Assembly (NCBI RefSeq): GCF_029581275.1
Contig: NZ_CP120742.1
Location: forward strand, 780,501-844,500
DNA: 64,000 nt
Reading direction: 5' to 3'
Origin: Micromonospora sp. WMMD1155
GTDB taxonomy: Bacteria; Actinomycetota; Actinomycetes; Mycobacteriales; Micromonosporaceae
This document shows, in pieces, positions 8,597 through 18,354 of this stretch (within the stretch, counting starts at the first letter, position 1; the number at the start of each line of letters is the position of its first letter). Below the pieces are notes generated by a model. The model was not told where the DNA came from. It saw nothing but the letters and a program-made list of their open reading frames with translations, and did not search any database. The position numbers and the translations under genes are program-made.

Positions 8597-9576
8597 CAGT
8601 CCACCTTTCCCGATCGTTCGAGCAGCTTGATCTGCAACAGACCCACCACGAGCATGATCGCGAAGAGGATCGTGGACGCGGCGGACGCGAGCGCCGGGCG
8701 GTTCATCTGGCCCTGCTGGATCCAGATGTAGTACTCCGGCAGGTACGTCGAGCCCTCCGGGCCACCGCTGGTCATGACGAACAGCAGCCCGAACATGGAG
8801 GTCAGCATCCCGATCATCGTGGTCACGAAGACGAACTGGATGGTCCGCGAGAGGGCCGGGACGATCACGTGCCAGACGACCTGGCGCAGTGACGCCCCGT
8901 CCACCCGGGCGGCGTCCAGCAGCGCGGAGTCGAGCGTGGCGAAGCCGGCGAGGAACACCACCAGGGCCATCCCGAAGGTGGCCCAGACGTGTACGCCCGC
9001 CACCACGAACATCGCGATGTCCGGGTCACCGAGCCAGTCCACCGGGCCGGCCCCGACCGAGCCGAGGACGGCGTTGACGGGGCCGTCGAAGGCGAGCAGC
9101 AGGTTGAAGATCGCTCCGACGATGACCGGTGAGAGCACCGCCGGGAAGAAGTAGACGCTGCGGTAGAGGCGGTGACCCGGCACCCGGAGGTAGATGAACG
9201 TGGCGAGCAGACCGGGGATCGCCACCGCCACCGGAAGCAGCAGCACCAGCAGACCGACGTTGCTCAGCGCGGTGCGGAACAGCGGATCACCGAACAACTC
9301 CCGGTAGTTGCCGAGACCGACCGCTTCCCCGTTCTGGTCACCGTCGCCGGTGAAGGAGAAGTTGACTCCGAGGATCAGCGGGTAGAGCCGCAGCGCCACG
9401 ATGATCAGGACGGCCGGCGCGACCAGGATGTAGGGGGCGAAGCGCTCGGCCCCCAGGCCGCCCCGGGTGCGACGGGGACGGGTGCCACCGCTGCGTGCGG
9501 AGGAGGTGACAGCCGGGCCGCCGGCCCGCCCGGCCGAAGCCAGGCGGACCGACGGTTGCGTGTTTCCGATCGACAC
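8596..9576 (-). CDS. Carbohydrate ABC transporter permease, MalF type
   Basis: This 326-residue inner-membrane protein has a long Arg/Gly-rich cytoplasmic N-terminus (about 1-45) before the first membrane segment, and the EAA motif ALLDAARVDG..VWHVIVPAL. The start is taken as GTG 9576, four bases after the lipoprotein stop; a clear Shine-Dalgarno is lacking, consistent with coupling. It forms the membrane channel with the MalG-type neighbour. Confidence 0.88.
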   Translation of the reverse strand: MSIGNTQPSVRLASAGRAGGPAVTSSARSGGTRPRRTRGGLGAERFAPYILVAPAVLIIVALRLYPLILGVNFSFTGDGDQNGEAVGLGNYRELFGDPLFRTALSNVGLLVLLLPVAVAIPGLLATFIYLRVPGHRLYRSVYFFPAVLSPVIVGAIFNLLLAFDGPVNAVLGSVGAGPVDWLGDPDIAMFVVAGVHVWATFGMALVVFLAGFATLDSALLDAARVDGASLRQVVWHVIVPALSRTIQFVFVTTMIGMLTSMFGLLFVMTSGGPEGSTYLPEYYIWIQQGQMNRPALASAASTILFAIMLVVGLLQIKLLERSGKVD

Positions 9577-9580
9577 GAGG

Positions 9581-10843
9581 TCAGCCCGCCTGGTCGGAAG
9601 CGGCCAACTGCTTCACCACCTCGTCGACGGTGATCGAACCGCTGAGCAGCTGCTGGGAGAGGCGCCCCATGAGGTCGATCGTCTTCGAGGAGAGCGCGAC
9701 GTGCAGAGCCGGCTTACCGGTCTTCAGTTCGCTCACGATCGTGGAGGCGGCCGGGCCGGCCTGCGACACGTCGATCGTGATGTCGGCGGCGATCGCGCCG
9801 GCGTCGGCGTAGAACGCCTTCAGCGCCTCGGCCGAGGTCAGCGAGCGCACCAGGTCGGCGGCCACCTTCGGGTCCTTCGTCCACTTGGCGACGGCGTAGC
9901 CGATGCCACCGTCGTACGGCAGGCTCGGGGTGGTGCCGGCGGTGACGACCGGGGGCTTCATGACGCCGAGCTTCTCCGGGGTGAGGAACTCGTTGAAGGA
10001 CTTCCAGTGCCCGACGTCCGACATGAGGCCCATGACGTGGGCGGCCTTGCCGGACTGGAAGGCCGCGAAGGAGTCGTTGAACATCGCGGTCGAGTTGGCC
10101 CCGTCGGTGTTCATCTTCTTGTCTCCGGTCTCCTTCCAGAGCTCGAAGACCCGCTTCACGTTCGGCGAGGTCCAGTCGCGCTTGCCGGTGATCCAGGCGT
10201 CGTACTCCGCGGCGGTCAGGGTGACCGACCCCATGCTGGAGAGCCAGAACTGGATGCCGACGCCCTCCTTGTTACCGAGGGCGAAGCACTTGGAGCCGGC
10301 CTTGGTGACGGCGGCGCAGTCCGCGACGAACTTGTCCCAGGTGGTGGCCGGGCTGGCCGGGTCGAGGCCGGCCTTCCGGTAGATCTCCTTGTTGTAGTAG
10401 ATCGGGTAACCCTGCAGCGTCACCGGACCGCCGTAGACCTTGCCGTCCTTGGTGAACGCGTCCCAGCCGGCCAGCCGCTGCTTGTCCTCGGCCACGTAGT
10501 CGGTGATCGGCACCAGCGCGTCCACCCGGTCGCGGATCTGGCCCCCGCCGTTGAACATCATGACGTCCGGGCCCTTACCGGACTGGATCGCCGCACCGAG
10601 CAATGTGTAGTACTGGTCGAAGGGCTGTGCGACGAACTCGACCTCGACGTCCGCGTGCTTCTTCTTGAAGTCGGCCTTCGCCTTGTCCAGATACGATTTG
10701 GCGAACGGCTCGCCGGACTTCCAGTCCCACACCACCAACTTGCCGTCGGAACTCTTGGACGAGCCCGAGTCGCTTGCACTTCCACAGCCGGTCAAGGCCA
10801 GTCCAACAACGAAGACGGCCGACCATATTGCGCGCTGTCTCAT
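9581..10843 (-). CDS. Sugar-binding lipoprotein of ABC importer (family 1 solute-binding protein)
   Basis: A 420-residue protein with a signal peptide and lipobox LTGC (Cys20), then a Ser/Gly/Lys linker and the bilobal binding fold with the GPDVMMFNGG and YYNKEIYRKAGLD motifs usual in oligosaccharide-binding proteins. It starts at ATG 10843 with AAAGGTGA upstream. It is the first gene of the operon and carries the operon promoter and GntR operator. It would capture the sugar outside the membrane and deliver it to the two permeases. Confidence 0.92.
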   Translation of the reverse strand: MRQRAIWSAVFVVGLALTGCGSASDSGSSKSSDGKLVVWDWKSGEPFAKSYLDKAKADFKKKHADVEVEFVAQPFDQYYTLLGAAIQSGKGPDVMMFNGGGQIRDRVDALVPITDYVAEDKQRLAGWDAFTKDGKVYGGPVTLQGYPIYYNKEIYRKAGLDPASPATTWDKFVADCAAVTKAGSKCFALGNKEGVGIQFWLSSMGSVTLTAAEYDAWITGKRDWTSPNVKRVFELWKETGDKKMNTDGANSTAMFNDSFAAFQSGKAAHVMGLMSDVGHWKSFNEFLTPEKLGVMKPPVVTAGTTPSLPYDGGIGYAVAKWTKDPKVAADLVRSLTSAEALKAFYADAGAIAADITIDVSQAGPAASTIVSELKTGKPALHVALSSKTIDLMGRLSQQLLSGSITVDEVVKQLAASDQAG

Positions 10844-10903
10844 GAGTTGTCACCTTTGAAAGTGGGGTGGCCGACGGCGCTACCGCCTGCCATCGTTGAT
10901 CGG

Positions 10904-10932
10904 AAAGTAACTCGTATGACGTGTGACGTCAA
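10904..10932 (-). promoter_or_regulatory. Promoter of the fucose-type operon with GntR operator
   Basis: On the minus strand, TTGACG (10932-10927), a 17-base spacer and TACTTT (10909-10904) form a good sigma-70-type promoter. The inverted repeat TGACGT-GTG-ACGTCAA (10917-10932) covers the -35 and the adjacent spacer, so a bound repressor would block RNA polymerase. The outer bases GTAT..ATAC extend the symmetry. The same site in the same register lies in front of the esterase gene at 13,461. Confidence 0.7.
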
Positions 10933-10989
10933 TACTCGGGCCGTAGACTGACGGGGACGTCGTGCCACGGCGGGTCATTCGGAGGGGAC

Positions 10990-11760
10990 ATGACGCCAGC
11001 TCAGGAGACAGCCCTGAACAGTCCGGTAACCCCGGCATGGGTCCGCCGACCGACAAACCTCGCCCGGGCGGTCACCGCCGAACTCGTGCAACGCATCGTC
11101 CGTGGCGTACACCCGTCGGGGACGTCCCTGCCTCCCGAGCCGGTCCTCTGCGAGACCTTCTCGGTGAGCCGGACGGTCGTCCGGGAAGCCGTCAAGATCC
11201 TTCAGGAGAAAGGGCTGGTGCAGGTCCGCCAGGGTGCCGGCACCATGGTCACCCCGCCGTCACAGTGGGACATGCTCGATGAGCTCGTCCTCGCGGCCAC
11301 CATCGCCGAGGACGACAGCCTCGCGATCCTGGACGATCTCGTCGTCACCCGACGCGTGCTCGAGTCCGACATGGCGAACGTCGCCGCCCGGCTCGCCGAC
11401 GCGGAGACCATCGACCGCCTTCGCGAGATGGTGGACGGGATGGACGAGCTGGTCGACGACCACGTGACGTACCACGAGCACGACCGGGCCTTCCACGACA
11501 CGATCATGCAGGCGTCCGGCAACCGCATCGCCCGCGGTGTCGTACGCGCGCTGGAGAGCCAGGTCATCAACACCGCCAGCTACATGGGCCGCACCGAGCG
11601 CTCCCTGTGCGTGGCGTCCAACAGGGGCCACCGGCGGATCTACGAGCGCATCGCCGCCCACGACTCCGAGGGCGCCGCCGAGGCGATGTTCACCCACATC
11701 ACCGAAGCCTGGTTGGTCCGCCGCAGCGGTTCGGGCAAGCCGGTTCGTCTGCAACGCTGA
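10990..11760 (+). CDS. GntR-family transcriptional regulator, FadR subfamily
   Basis: This 256-residue regulator has an N-terminal winged HTH (about 25-90, with FSVSRTVVREAVKILQEKGLVQVRQGAGTMV) and a C-terminal all-helical FCD ligand domain with HDRAFHDTIMQASGN, which contributes metal-binding residues in the family. An ATG preceded by GGAGGGG sets the start. It is divergent from the importer/catabolic operon and most likely represses it, with an acidic sugar or aldonate as inducer (inference). The inverted repeat at 10,917 is the likely operator. Confidence 0.92.
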   Translation: MTPAQETALNSPVTPAWVRRPTNLARAVTAELVQRIVRGVHPSGTSLPPEPVLCETFSVSRTVVREAVKILQEKGLVQVRQGAGTMVTPPSQWDMLDELVLAATIAEDDSLAILDDLVVTRRVLESDMANVAARLADAETIDRLREMVDGMDELVDDHVTYHEHDRAFHDTIMQASGNRIARGVVRALESQVINTASYMGRTERSLCVASNRGHRRIYERIAAHDSEGAAEAMFTHITEAWLVRRSGSGKPVRLQR

Positions 11761-11802
11761 GCGGCAGCGCCACACCCCCGGCACGGGAGCGGACGCTGCC
11801 GC
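11761..11802. terminator. Hairpin between convergent gntR and esterase genes
   Basis: GCGGCAGCG (11761-11769) pairs perfectly with CGCTGCCGC (11794-11802). It begins directly after the GntR stop and precedes the converging esterase stop at 11836. Confidence 0.55.
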
Positions 11803-11835
11803 CGACGTCAGCGCCGGACTCGCCGGCGACCGGGG

Positions 11836-13224
11836 TCAGGAGAACTGCGAGAAGAACCTCCAGATCTCACCCTTGGTCCAGGTCGTGATCCCACTCTCGG
11901 CGTAGGTGCCGTCCACCGGGCCGGGCATGTGGCCGTTGTCGTACGCGGCCCACTGCACCGGGTACCCGGAGCGGCAGCCCGAGTAGGCGGTGGTGATGTG
12001 AGTGCGGCTGCCCGCCCCCGGCTCGGGCGGGTTCTGGGCGGTGCACCCGTTGTTGCGCACGAACGTGTCGCGCAGCGCCCTGCCCTGGGAGATGCTCAGG
12101 ACGTTGTCCGAGATGCCGTGCAGGCCGAAGTACGCGATGGGCTGCGTCCCGCCACTGCACCCGCTGATCTGCCCGCCGGAGATGACCGCGACGGCCCGGA
12201 AGACGGTGGCCCGGGCACAGGCGATGGCGTAGCTCATGCCCCCACCCCAGCTGAAGCCGAGCGCGAACCGCTGCCGCGGGTTGACACAGAGGCTGCTCTC
12301 GATCCGGCTGATCATGTCGTCGACGAAGACGATGTCCTCACCGCCGGAGTTGGCCCAGCCGTTGCCCAAGCCCTGGGGCGCGACCAGGATCGCGCTGTTG
12401 TTCGACTGCTCCTGCTGCCCGTAGTAGGACCACGGCGTTCCACTGGTGCCGCCGGAGGAGACGTCCTGCATGGTGCCGCCCCGCCAGTGGAACGCGAAGA
12501 TCAGCCGGTAGGGGTTGCTGTTGTCGTAGTTGGCCGGCACCCGCAGGGTGAACGTCCGACTCTTGCCGTTGCTCTGGATCGTGTGCGTACCACTGGACAG
12601 GGTCGGCGCCTTGCCGCAGCCGCTGCCACCGGTCGGTGGCGGGGTGGTGCCGCCGTCGGTGCGGACGAGCTGCCACTGCTGGTTGGCACCGCCGTGGTCG
12701 GCGTACTGCACGATGTTGCCGCCGTCGGCCGTGGAGGCACCCTGCACCTCCACCGCCTTGCTGCTGTGCCGGCTGATCAGTCGCACATGGCCGCCGTCCG
12801 AGTCGGCCAGCCGGAACTGCTGGTTGGTCCCGTTGAGGTCGGACCACTGCACGATCGCACCGCCGTCGGCGGTCGAGAAACCACTGACGTCGAGGACCTT
12901 GCCGGAGTGCCGGGACTTCACCCGGTAGAAGCCGCCTCCCGAGTCGACGAACTGCCACTGCTGGTTGGCACCGTTGTTGCGGGTCCACTGGCTGATCCGC
13001 GCGCCGTCGTTGGTGGCCGAGGCGTACAGGTCGAGCGCCTTGCCGCTGTTGCGGTTGACCAGGACGTACCAGGCGTTGGTGTCCACGGTGGCCGCCGCCG
13101 CGGGGGCCTGGTTGACCGCGACCAGCGCGCCGGCCGCCATGACCGCGGCCGCCGCGGTGGCCAACCCTGACCGCCAGCGATGCCGTGCTGGGGAGGCGGG
13201 ACGAGCCTCACCGATGACCTTCAT
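11836..13224 (-). CDS. Secreted CBM13 + CE1-type esterase (feruloyl/acetyl-xylan esterase-like)
   Basis: The 462-residue protein has a signal peptide (about 1-46), a CBM13 trefoil (47-190) with three QQW/QQF repeats, a Pro/Thr/Gly linker, then an alpha/beta hydrolase resembling the CE1/PHB-depolymerase-like esterases. Ser325 in GFSWGG is the nucleophile; Asp in HGISDN and His in DNGHMPG complete the triad. Start ATG 13224 has GAAGGAG upstream; the open frame to 13,476 runs through the promoter. It should remove ferulate or acetate from xylan side chains alongside the adjacent GH10 xylanase. Its CBM13 is nearly the same as that of the xylanase. Confidence 0.88.
   Translation of the reverse strand: MKVIGEARPASPARHRWRSGLATAAAAVMAAGALVAVNQAPAAAATVDTNAWYVLVNRNSGKALDLYASATNDGARISQWTRNNGANQQWQFVDSGGGFYRVKSRHSGKVLDVSGFSTADGGAIVQWSDLNGTNQQFRLADSDGGHVRLISRHSSKAVEVQGASTADGGNIVQYADHGGANQQWQLVRTDGGTTPPPTGGSGCGKAPTLSSGTHTIQSNGKSRTFTLRVPANYDNSNPYRLIFAFHWRGGTMQDVSSGGTSGTPWSYYGQQEQSNNSAILVAPQGLGNGWANSGGEDIVFVDDMISRIESSLCVNPRQRFALGFSWGGGMSYAIACARATVFRAVAVISGGQISGCSGGTQPIAYFGLHGISDNVLSISQGRALRDTFVRNNGCTAQNPPEPGAGSRTHITTAYSGCRSGYPVQWAAYDNGHMPGPVDGTYAESGITTWTKGEIWRFFSQFS
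12657..13086 (-). repeat. CBM13-coding segment duplicated in the xylanase gene (copy 1)
   Basis: This segment encodes the N-terminal CBM13 of the esterase. It aligns over its whole length with the C-terminal CBM13 of the xylanase (13718-14149), with long identical runs such as [21 protein letters not shown] and [13 protein letters not shown]. Confidence 0.75.
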
Positions 13225-13447
13225 GGTCCACTCCTTCGATCGGGGCCGCCCACGAGCAGAACGCATGGGAGTGCCCTGGGGTGCGTGCCGGCGACTGGTG
13301 GTGGCGTCAGCACGTCTGAGGGGTATGCGGACGAGACGCGGCCGCCGCCGAGCGGCCGTGGCCCAGGCCACGGACCGAATGTGGAGCAGGCCCGCGCCGG
13401 GTGCGCGGCACCCTCCGGCTCCGGGCTGCCAGGTGGTCCGCGGGTGA

Positions 13448-13476
13448 AAATTAGCGTTAACGACGTCATACGTCAA
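13448..13476 (-). promoter_or_regulatory. Promoter of the CBM13-esterase gene with GntR-type operator
   Basis: On the minus strand, TTGACG (13476-13471), a 17-base spacer and TAATTT (13453-13448) form a promoter. The inverted repeat GACGT-CAT-ACGTCAA (13462-13476) overlaps the -35 in exactly the register seen at the fucose-type operon (10917-10932), which suggests control by the same GntR protein. Confidence 0.65.
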
Positions 13477-13582
13477 ACGATTGGCATCGATTTCGCGAGG
13501 TTCTCCACGGCCGGCAGCATGGGCGCTGGTAGCAGCTCTGCGAGCTTCGCGCCGCGACGGAGCAGTGACTTGACGTAGCTCT

Positions 13583-13597
13583 TGTTATCGCTCACAG
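13583..13597. promoter_or_regulatory. LacI/cre-like operator copy 1 (TGTTATCGCTCACAG)
   Basis: It matches the LacI-family consensus TGWNANCGNTNWCA. TTGACG lies seven bases before it (13570-13575), the same spacing as at the xylanase promoter. The region 13225-13714 holds no gene: it contains the esterase promoter, this operator and the xylanase terminator. Confidence 0.55.
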
Positions 13598-13657
13598 TCG
13601 ATGGACGGTGGGGCGACGCCGATCGGGCGAGCGGCACCTCCCCAGCGGGCACAAAGA

Positions 13658-13686
13658 GCGGCCCGCCCCGGGTGGGGGCGGGCCGC
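13658..13686 (-). terminator. Terminator of the GH10 xylanase gene
   Basis: A perfect 12-base stem (GCGGCCCGCCCC with its complement) encloses a five-base loop. In the direction of xylanase transcription it is followed by TCTTTGT. It lies 29 bases beyond the stop codon. Confidence 0.8.
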
Positions 13687-13714
13687 CGTCCTTGTCACCT
13701 GACTCGTCCGATCG

Positions 13715-15439
<1,725 letters not shown>

Positions 15440-15568
15440 TCACGCCGACGCGCCGGAACTCCTCGCCTCGCCCACCACCGACCGCCTGCGAGGATCGGCG
15501 TCATCCGCCGCGCGACCTGCCGGAACGGCCACGCTGCGACACCACCGGAAGACGCCTGAGGGTGGCCC

Positions 15569-15583
15569 TGTTATCGCTCACAG
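15569..15583. promoter_or_regulatory. LacI/cre-like operator copy 3 (TGTTATCGCTCACAG)
   Basis: Identical over 15 bases to copy 1 and 13 bases to the complement of copy 2. It is about 170 bases upstream of copy 2, a distance that would permit DNA looping. No other gene content is seen in 15182-15663. Confidence 0.5.
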
Positions 15584-15663
15584 CTAGCAAGCGAGACCGA
15601 GCGCGGTCGGCAGCGACGTCGAGTGTCAGGCACGATGCGGCGGCAAGCTCCACGACGCTCTCG

Positions 15664-16662
15664 TCAGCCGGCGGCGCCGCCGTGCCCCCGCTCCGCCAGG
15701 CTCGCCTCGACGCGTACCCCGGCGAGCATGTCGGCCGTGGTGTGCGCCCGAATGCCGGGTTGCGTACCGTCGGCGAACCGGGCGACCACCGCACGGACGT
15801 GTCGCTCGGCGGGTGCGGCGAGGCCGTCGTAGACGGCCGCGAACAACTCCTGCGCCGGCCGCCGGAGCCACCCCTCGGGAAGGAGTTCCACCGGCAACTG
15901 CGGATCCAGTACGGGGAACCGCCGGAAGGTGTCCATGATCTCGGTGCGGGCCCGCACCGCGGCGGCACCGTCGACCTCCCCGGACACCACGCCGGGCAGC
16001 AGCGGCGTCCAGCGTCGGAGGAACGCGTCGTAGCTCCGGCTGATCGCCTCGACGTCCCAGGCCTCGATCGGGGCACGGTGAATGGCCGAGCCGAGCGGAA
16101 CCTGCCGTCCGCGAAACACCGTCACGGCACCGAGAGTGAGCTGGTCGAGTCGCGCCCGAGCCGGACCGTTCAGCTCGCGTGGTGAGATCCACAGCCCGTC
16201 GTACAACGGCGCGTAGCCGAGCCATCGCAGTTGCGCCCGCAGGGCCCGCCGTCGTGCGCTCAACTCCTGCGGCAGCGAGAAGGCGACGACGGTCCAGCAC
16301 CCGTCCCATCGCACCGTCGAGGTGGTGGAGGTGAGGATCCAGTGCGCCCCCGCGGAGAGGCTGGCAGCCGCGCCGCGGCTCAGCCGGTACGAGCTGCGGC
16401 GTCCCAGTCGACTGCCCTCCAGGACACCGCGGCGGGCCAGCCGGCTGATCGCTGTGCGCGCACCGGCCGTCGTCACGCCGGTCTCCCCGAGCAGCGCCAC
16501 GATGGCGGCGGACGGGAGCGGGACACGGGTCCGCAGGGTGTAGTCCGCCAGCAGGGTCACGGCGACCCCCTGGGGTGAGTTGCCGGCCTGCCGCCGAGGC
16601 AGCCGGAGCTCGTGATCTCCGTCGTCCGGATAGATCTCGTCGATGTCGAACGGGCTTGCCAC
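15664..16662 (-). CDS. PaaX-family transcriptional regulator
   Basis: The 332-residue protein has an N-terminal winged-helix (about 20-95; LLGETGVTTAGARTAISRLARRGVLEG) followed by the PaaX middle domain (SARRRALRAQLRWLGYAPLYDGLWISPRE) and C-terminal helical domain. PaaX regulators respond to CoA thioesters such as phenylacetyl-CoA in the family. Here the ligand is unknown; an aromatic released by the feruloyl-type esterase is an attractive but untested idea. Start chosen as GTG 16662 because GGAG lies six bases before it; the frame extends to 16785 without a better site. Confidence 0.82.
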   Translation of the reverse strand: MASPFDIDEIYPDDGDHELRLPRRQAGNSPQGVAVTLLADYTLRTRVPLPSAAIVALLGETGVTTAGARTAISRLARRGVLEGSRLGRRSSYRLSRGAAASLSAGAHWILTSTTSTVRWDGCWTVVAFSLPQELSARRRALRAQLRWLGYAPLYDGLWISPRELNGPARARLDQLTLGAVTVFRGRQVPLGSAIHRAPIEAWDVEAISRSYDAFLRRWTPLLPGVVSGEVDGAAAVRARTEIMDTFRRFPVLDPQLPVELLPEGWLRRPAQELFAAVYDGLAAPAERHVRAVVARFADGTQPGIRAHTTADMLAGVRVEASLAERGHGGAAG

Positions 16663-16757
16663 AGGCGCTCCGTGCTCTTCAGGGACGGTGTGACGACTGT
16701 AGACGGAGCACCGCCGGGCCGACTCCCGGGACCGGCCCCGCGATAGAGAGACTTCGA

Positions 16758-16786
16758 TTGACACTTGTCGGTCCGAGGGGAACACT
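16758..16786 (+). promoter_or_regulatory. Candidate promoter of the CBM2 esterase gene
   Basis: TTGACA (16758-16763), a 17-base spacer and AACACT (16781-16786) precede a leader of about 140 bases. The -10 is a weak match. TTGACA also forms part of GACA-CT-TGTC, a small dyad. Confidence 0.4.
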
Positions 16787-16932
16787 AATTGCCATGCAAT
16801 GCCGTCCGGAGCCGGGCAGAGGCAGGGCAGACCACAGGTAGCGGGCAGGCGCGATCAGGCGGGCACCGGGCGCACCCGCCGGCGGATCGCGCGACCAATC
16901 CCAGCCGCACCGGCAATCGAAGGAGTCGTCCG

Positions 16933-18252
16933 TTGACAATCAAGAGAAAACTGCTGCTCGCGCTCGCCGTGCCACTGGTGACGGCCGGCCTGGTGGTCCC
17001 CGCGTTCCGACCCGCGTACGCGGCGTCGCTGACCGAGGTGACCAGCTTCGGGGACAACCCGGGACGGATGCGCATGCACGTCTACGTGCCGGACAACCGC
17101 CCGGCCAGGCCGGCGACAGTGGTCGCCATGCACGGCTGCGGCGGCTCCGGCCCCGGCTTCTACTCCGGGAGCGAGTTCGCCGGCCTCGCCGACCGCTACG
17201 GGTACATCGTGATCTACCCGTCCGCCACCCAGCAGGCCGGCTTCGGCAACTGCTTCGACACCTGGTCGGACGCCGCCAAGCGGCGTGGTGGGGGCAGTGA
17301 CCCGGTGTCGATCATCTCCATGATCCGGTACGTGCAGCAGCAGTACGCGGCCGACCCGGACCGCGTCTACGCCACCGGCAGTTCGTCCGGCGGCATGATG
17401 ACCAACCACATGCTGGCGCTCTACCCCGACGTGTTCAAGGCCGGCGCCGCGTTCATGGGCGTGCCGTTCAACTGCTTCGCCAACGCGGCGGACTACCCGC
17501 CCGGCAGCAGCCAGTGCACCGGCGGGAACATGAACCGTACGCCGCAGCAGTGGGGCGACGCCGTGCGCCAGGCGTACCCCGGCTACTCCGGACCTCGCCC
17601 ACGCGTCCAGCTCTGGCACGGCACCAACGACACGCTCGTGCCGTACTCGCTGCTGCAGGAGACGATCGAGCAGTGGACGAACGTGTTCGGCCTGAGCCAG
17701 ACACCCACCTCCACTGACACTCCCCAGGCCAACTGGAACCGGCGTCGGTACGCCGACACCAGCGGCACCGTGCAGGTCGAGGCGTACAGCATCCAGGGTG
17801 CCGGGCACAGCCTGCCGTCCGGCGGGATGGCAGCCGCCGCCCTGCAGTTCTTCGGCCTGACCAACCCCACGACGCCGCCGCCGACCACCCCGACCCCGAC
17901 CACCCCTCCCCCGACCACGCCGCCGCCGACCAACGGCGCGTGCCGGGTGACCGTCGCCATCAACGCCTGGAACAACGGCCTGACCGAGAACATCACCATC
18001 ACCAACACCGGCACCAGTGCCGTCAACGGCTGGTCCCTGGTCTTCACCCTGCCGAGCGGGCAGACGATCACCTCGGGCTGGAACGCCACCTACTCGCCCA
18101 ACTCCGGGCAGGTGACGGCCCGCAACGTCGCCTACAACGGCGGTATCCCCGTCAACGGTTCGGTGACGATCGGTTTCCAGGCCGTCCACAGCGGCAACAA
18201 CGGCCGGCCGTCCTCGTTCGCCCTCAACGGTGCGTCCTGCGCCATCGCCTGA
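16933..18252 (+). CDS. Secreted CE1 acetyl-xylan/feruloyl esterase with C-terminal CBM2
   Basis: The 439-residue protein starts at TTG 16933, chosen because AGGAG is seven bases upstream and the signal peptide (to about residue 30, ending AYA) then begins correctly; the upstream open frame is untranslated leader. The alpha/beta hydrolase domain (about 32-290) has Ser151 in GSSSGG, Asp in WHGTNDTLVP and His in GAGHSLP. A Pro/Thr linker (PTTPPP repeats) leads to a CBM2 cellulose/xylan-binding module (about 335-439) with WNNG and GWNATYS motifs and terminal Cys residues. Confidence 0.9.
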   Translation: MTIKRKLLLALAVPLVTAGLVVPAFRPAYAASLTEVTSFGDNPGRMRMHVYVPDNRPARPATVVAMHGCGGSGPGFYSGSEFAGLADRYGYIVIYPSATQQAGFGNCFDTWSDAAKRRGGGSDPVSIISMIRYVQQQYAADPDRVYATGSSSGGMMTNHMLALYPDVFKAGAAFMGVPFNCFANAADYPPGSSQCTGGNMNRTPQQWGDAVRQAYPGYSGPRPRVQLWHGTNDTLVPYSLLQETIEQWTNVFGLSQTPTSTDTPQANWNRRRYADTSGTVQVEAYSIQGAGHSLPSGGMAAAALQFFGLTNPTTPPPTTPTPTTPPPTTPPPTNGACRVTVAINAWNNGLTENITITNTGTSAVNGWSLVFTLPSGQTITSGWNATYSPNSGQVTARNVAYNGGIPVNGSVTIGFQAVHSGNNGRPSSFALNGASCAIA

Positions 18253-18295
18253 AACCAAGCCGGATCGCCTGAGACCGGGCCGGCGTCGACGAGAC

Positions 18296-18333
18296 CGTGC
18301 GCCGGTCACCACCTGCGTGGTGACCGGCGCACG
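18296..18333. terminator. Bidirectional terminator
   Basis: A perfect 17-base stem with loop CTGC lies between the convergent stops at 18252 (+) and 18355 (-). Confidence 0.88.
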
Positions 18334-18354
18334 ACTCGTTCCGGCGTCGCCGGG

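Noticed and set aside
17870..17935. Short tandem DNA repeats (also at 42,405-42,475) as a CRISPR-like or satellite array
   Set aside because: They encode Pro/Thr linkers between secreted-protein domains and vary at third codon positions; no spacers exist.
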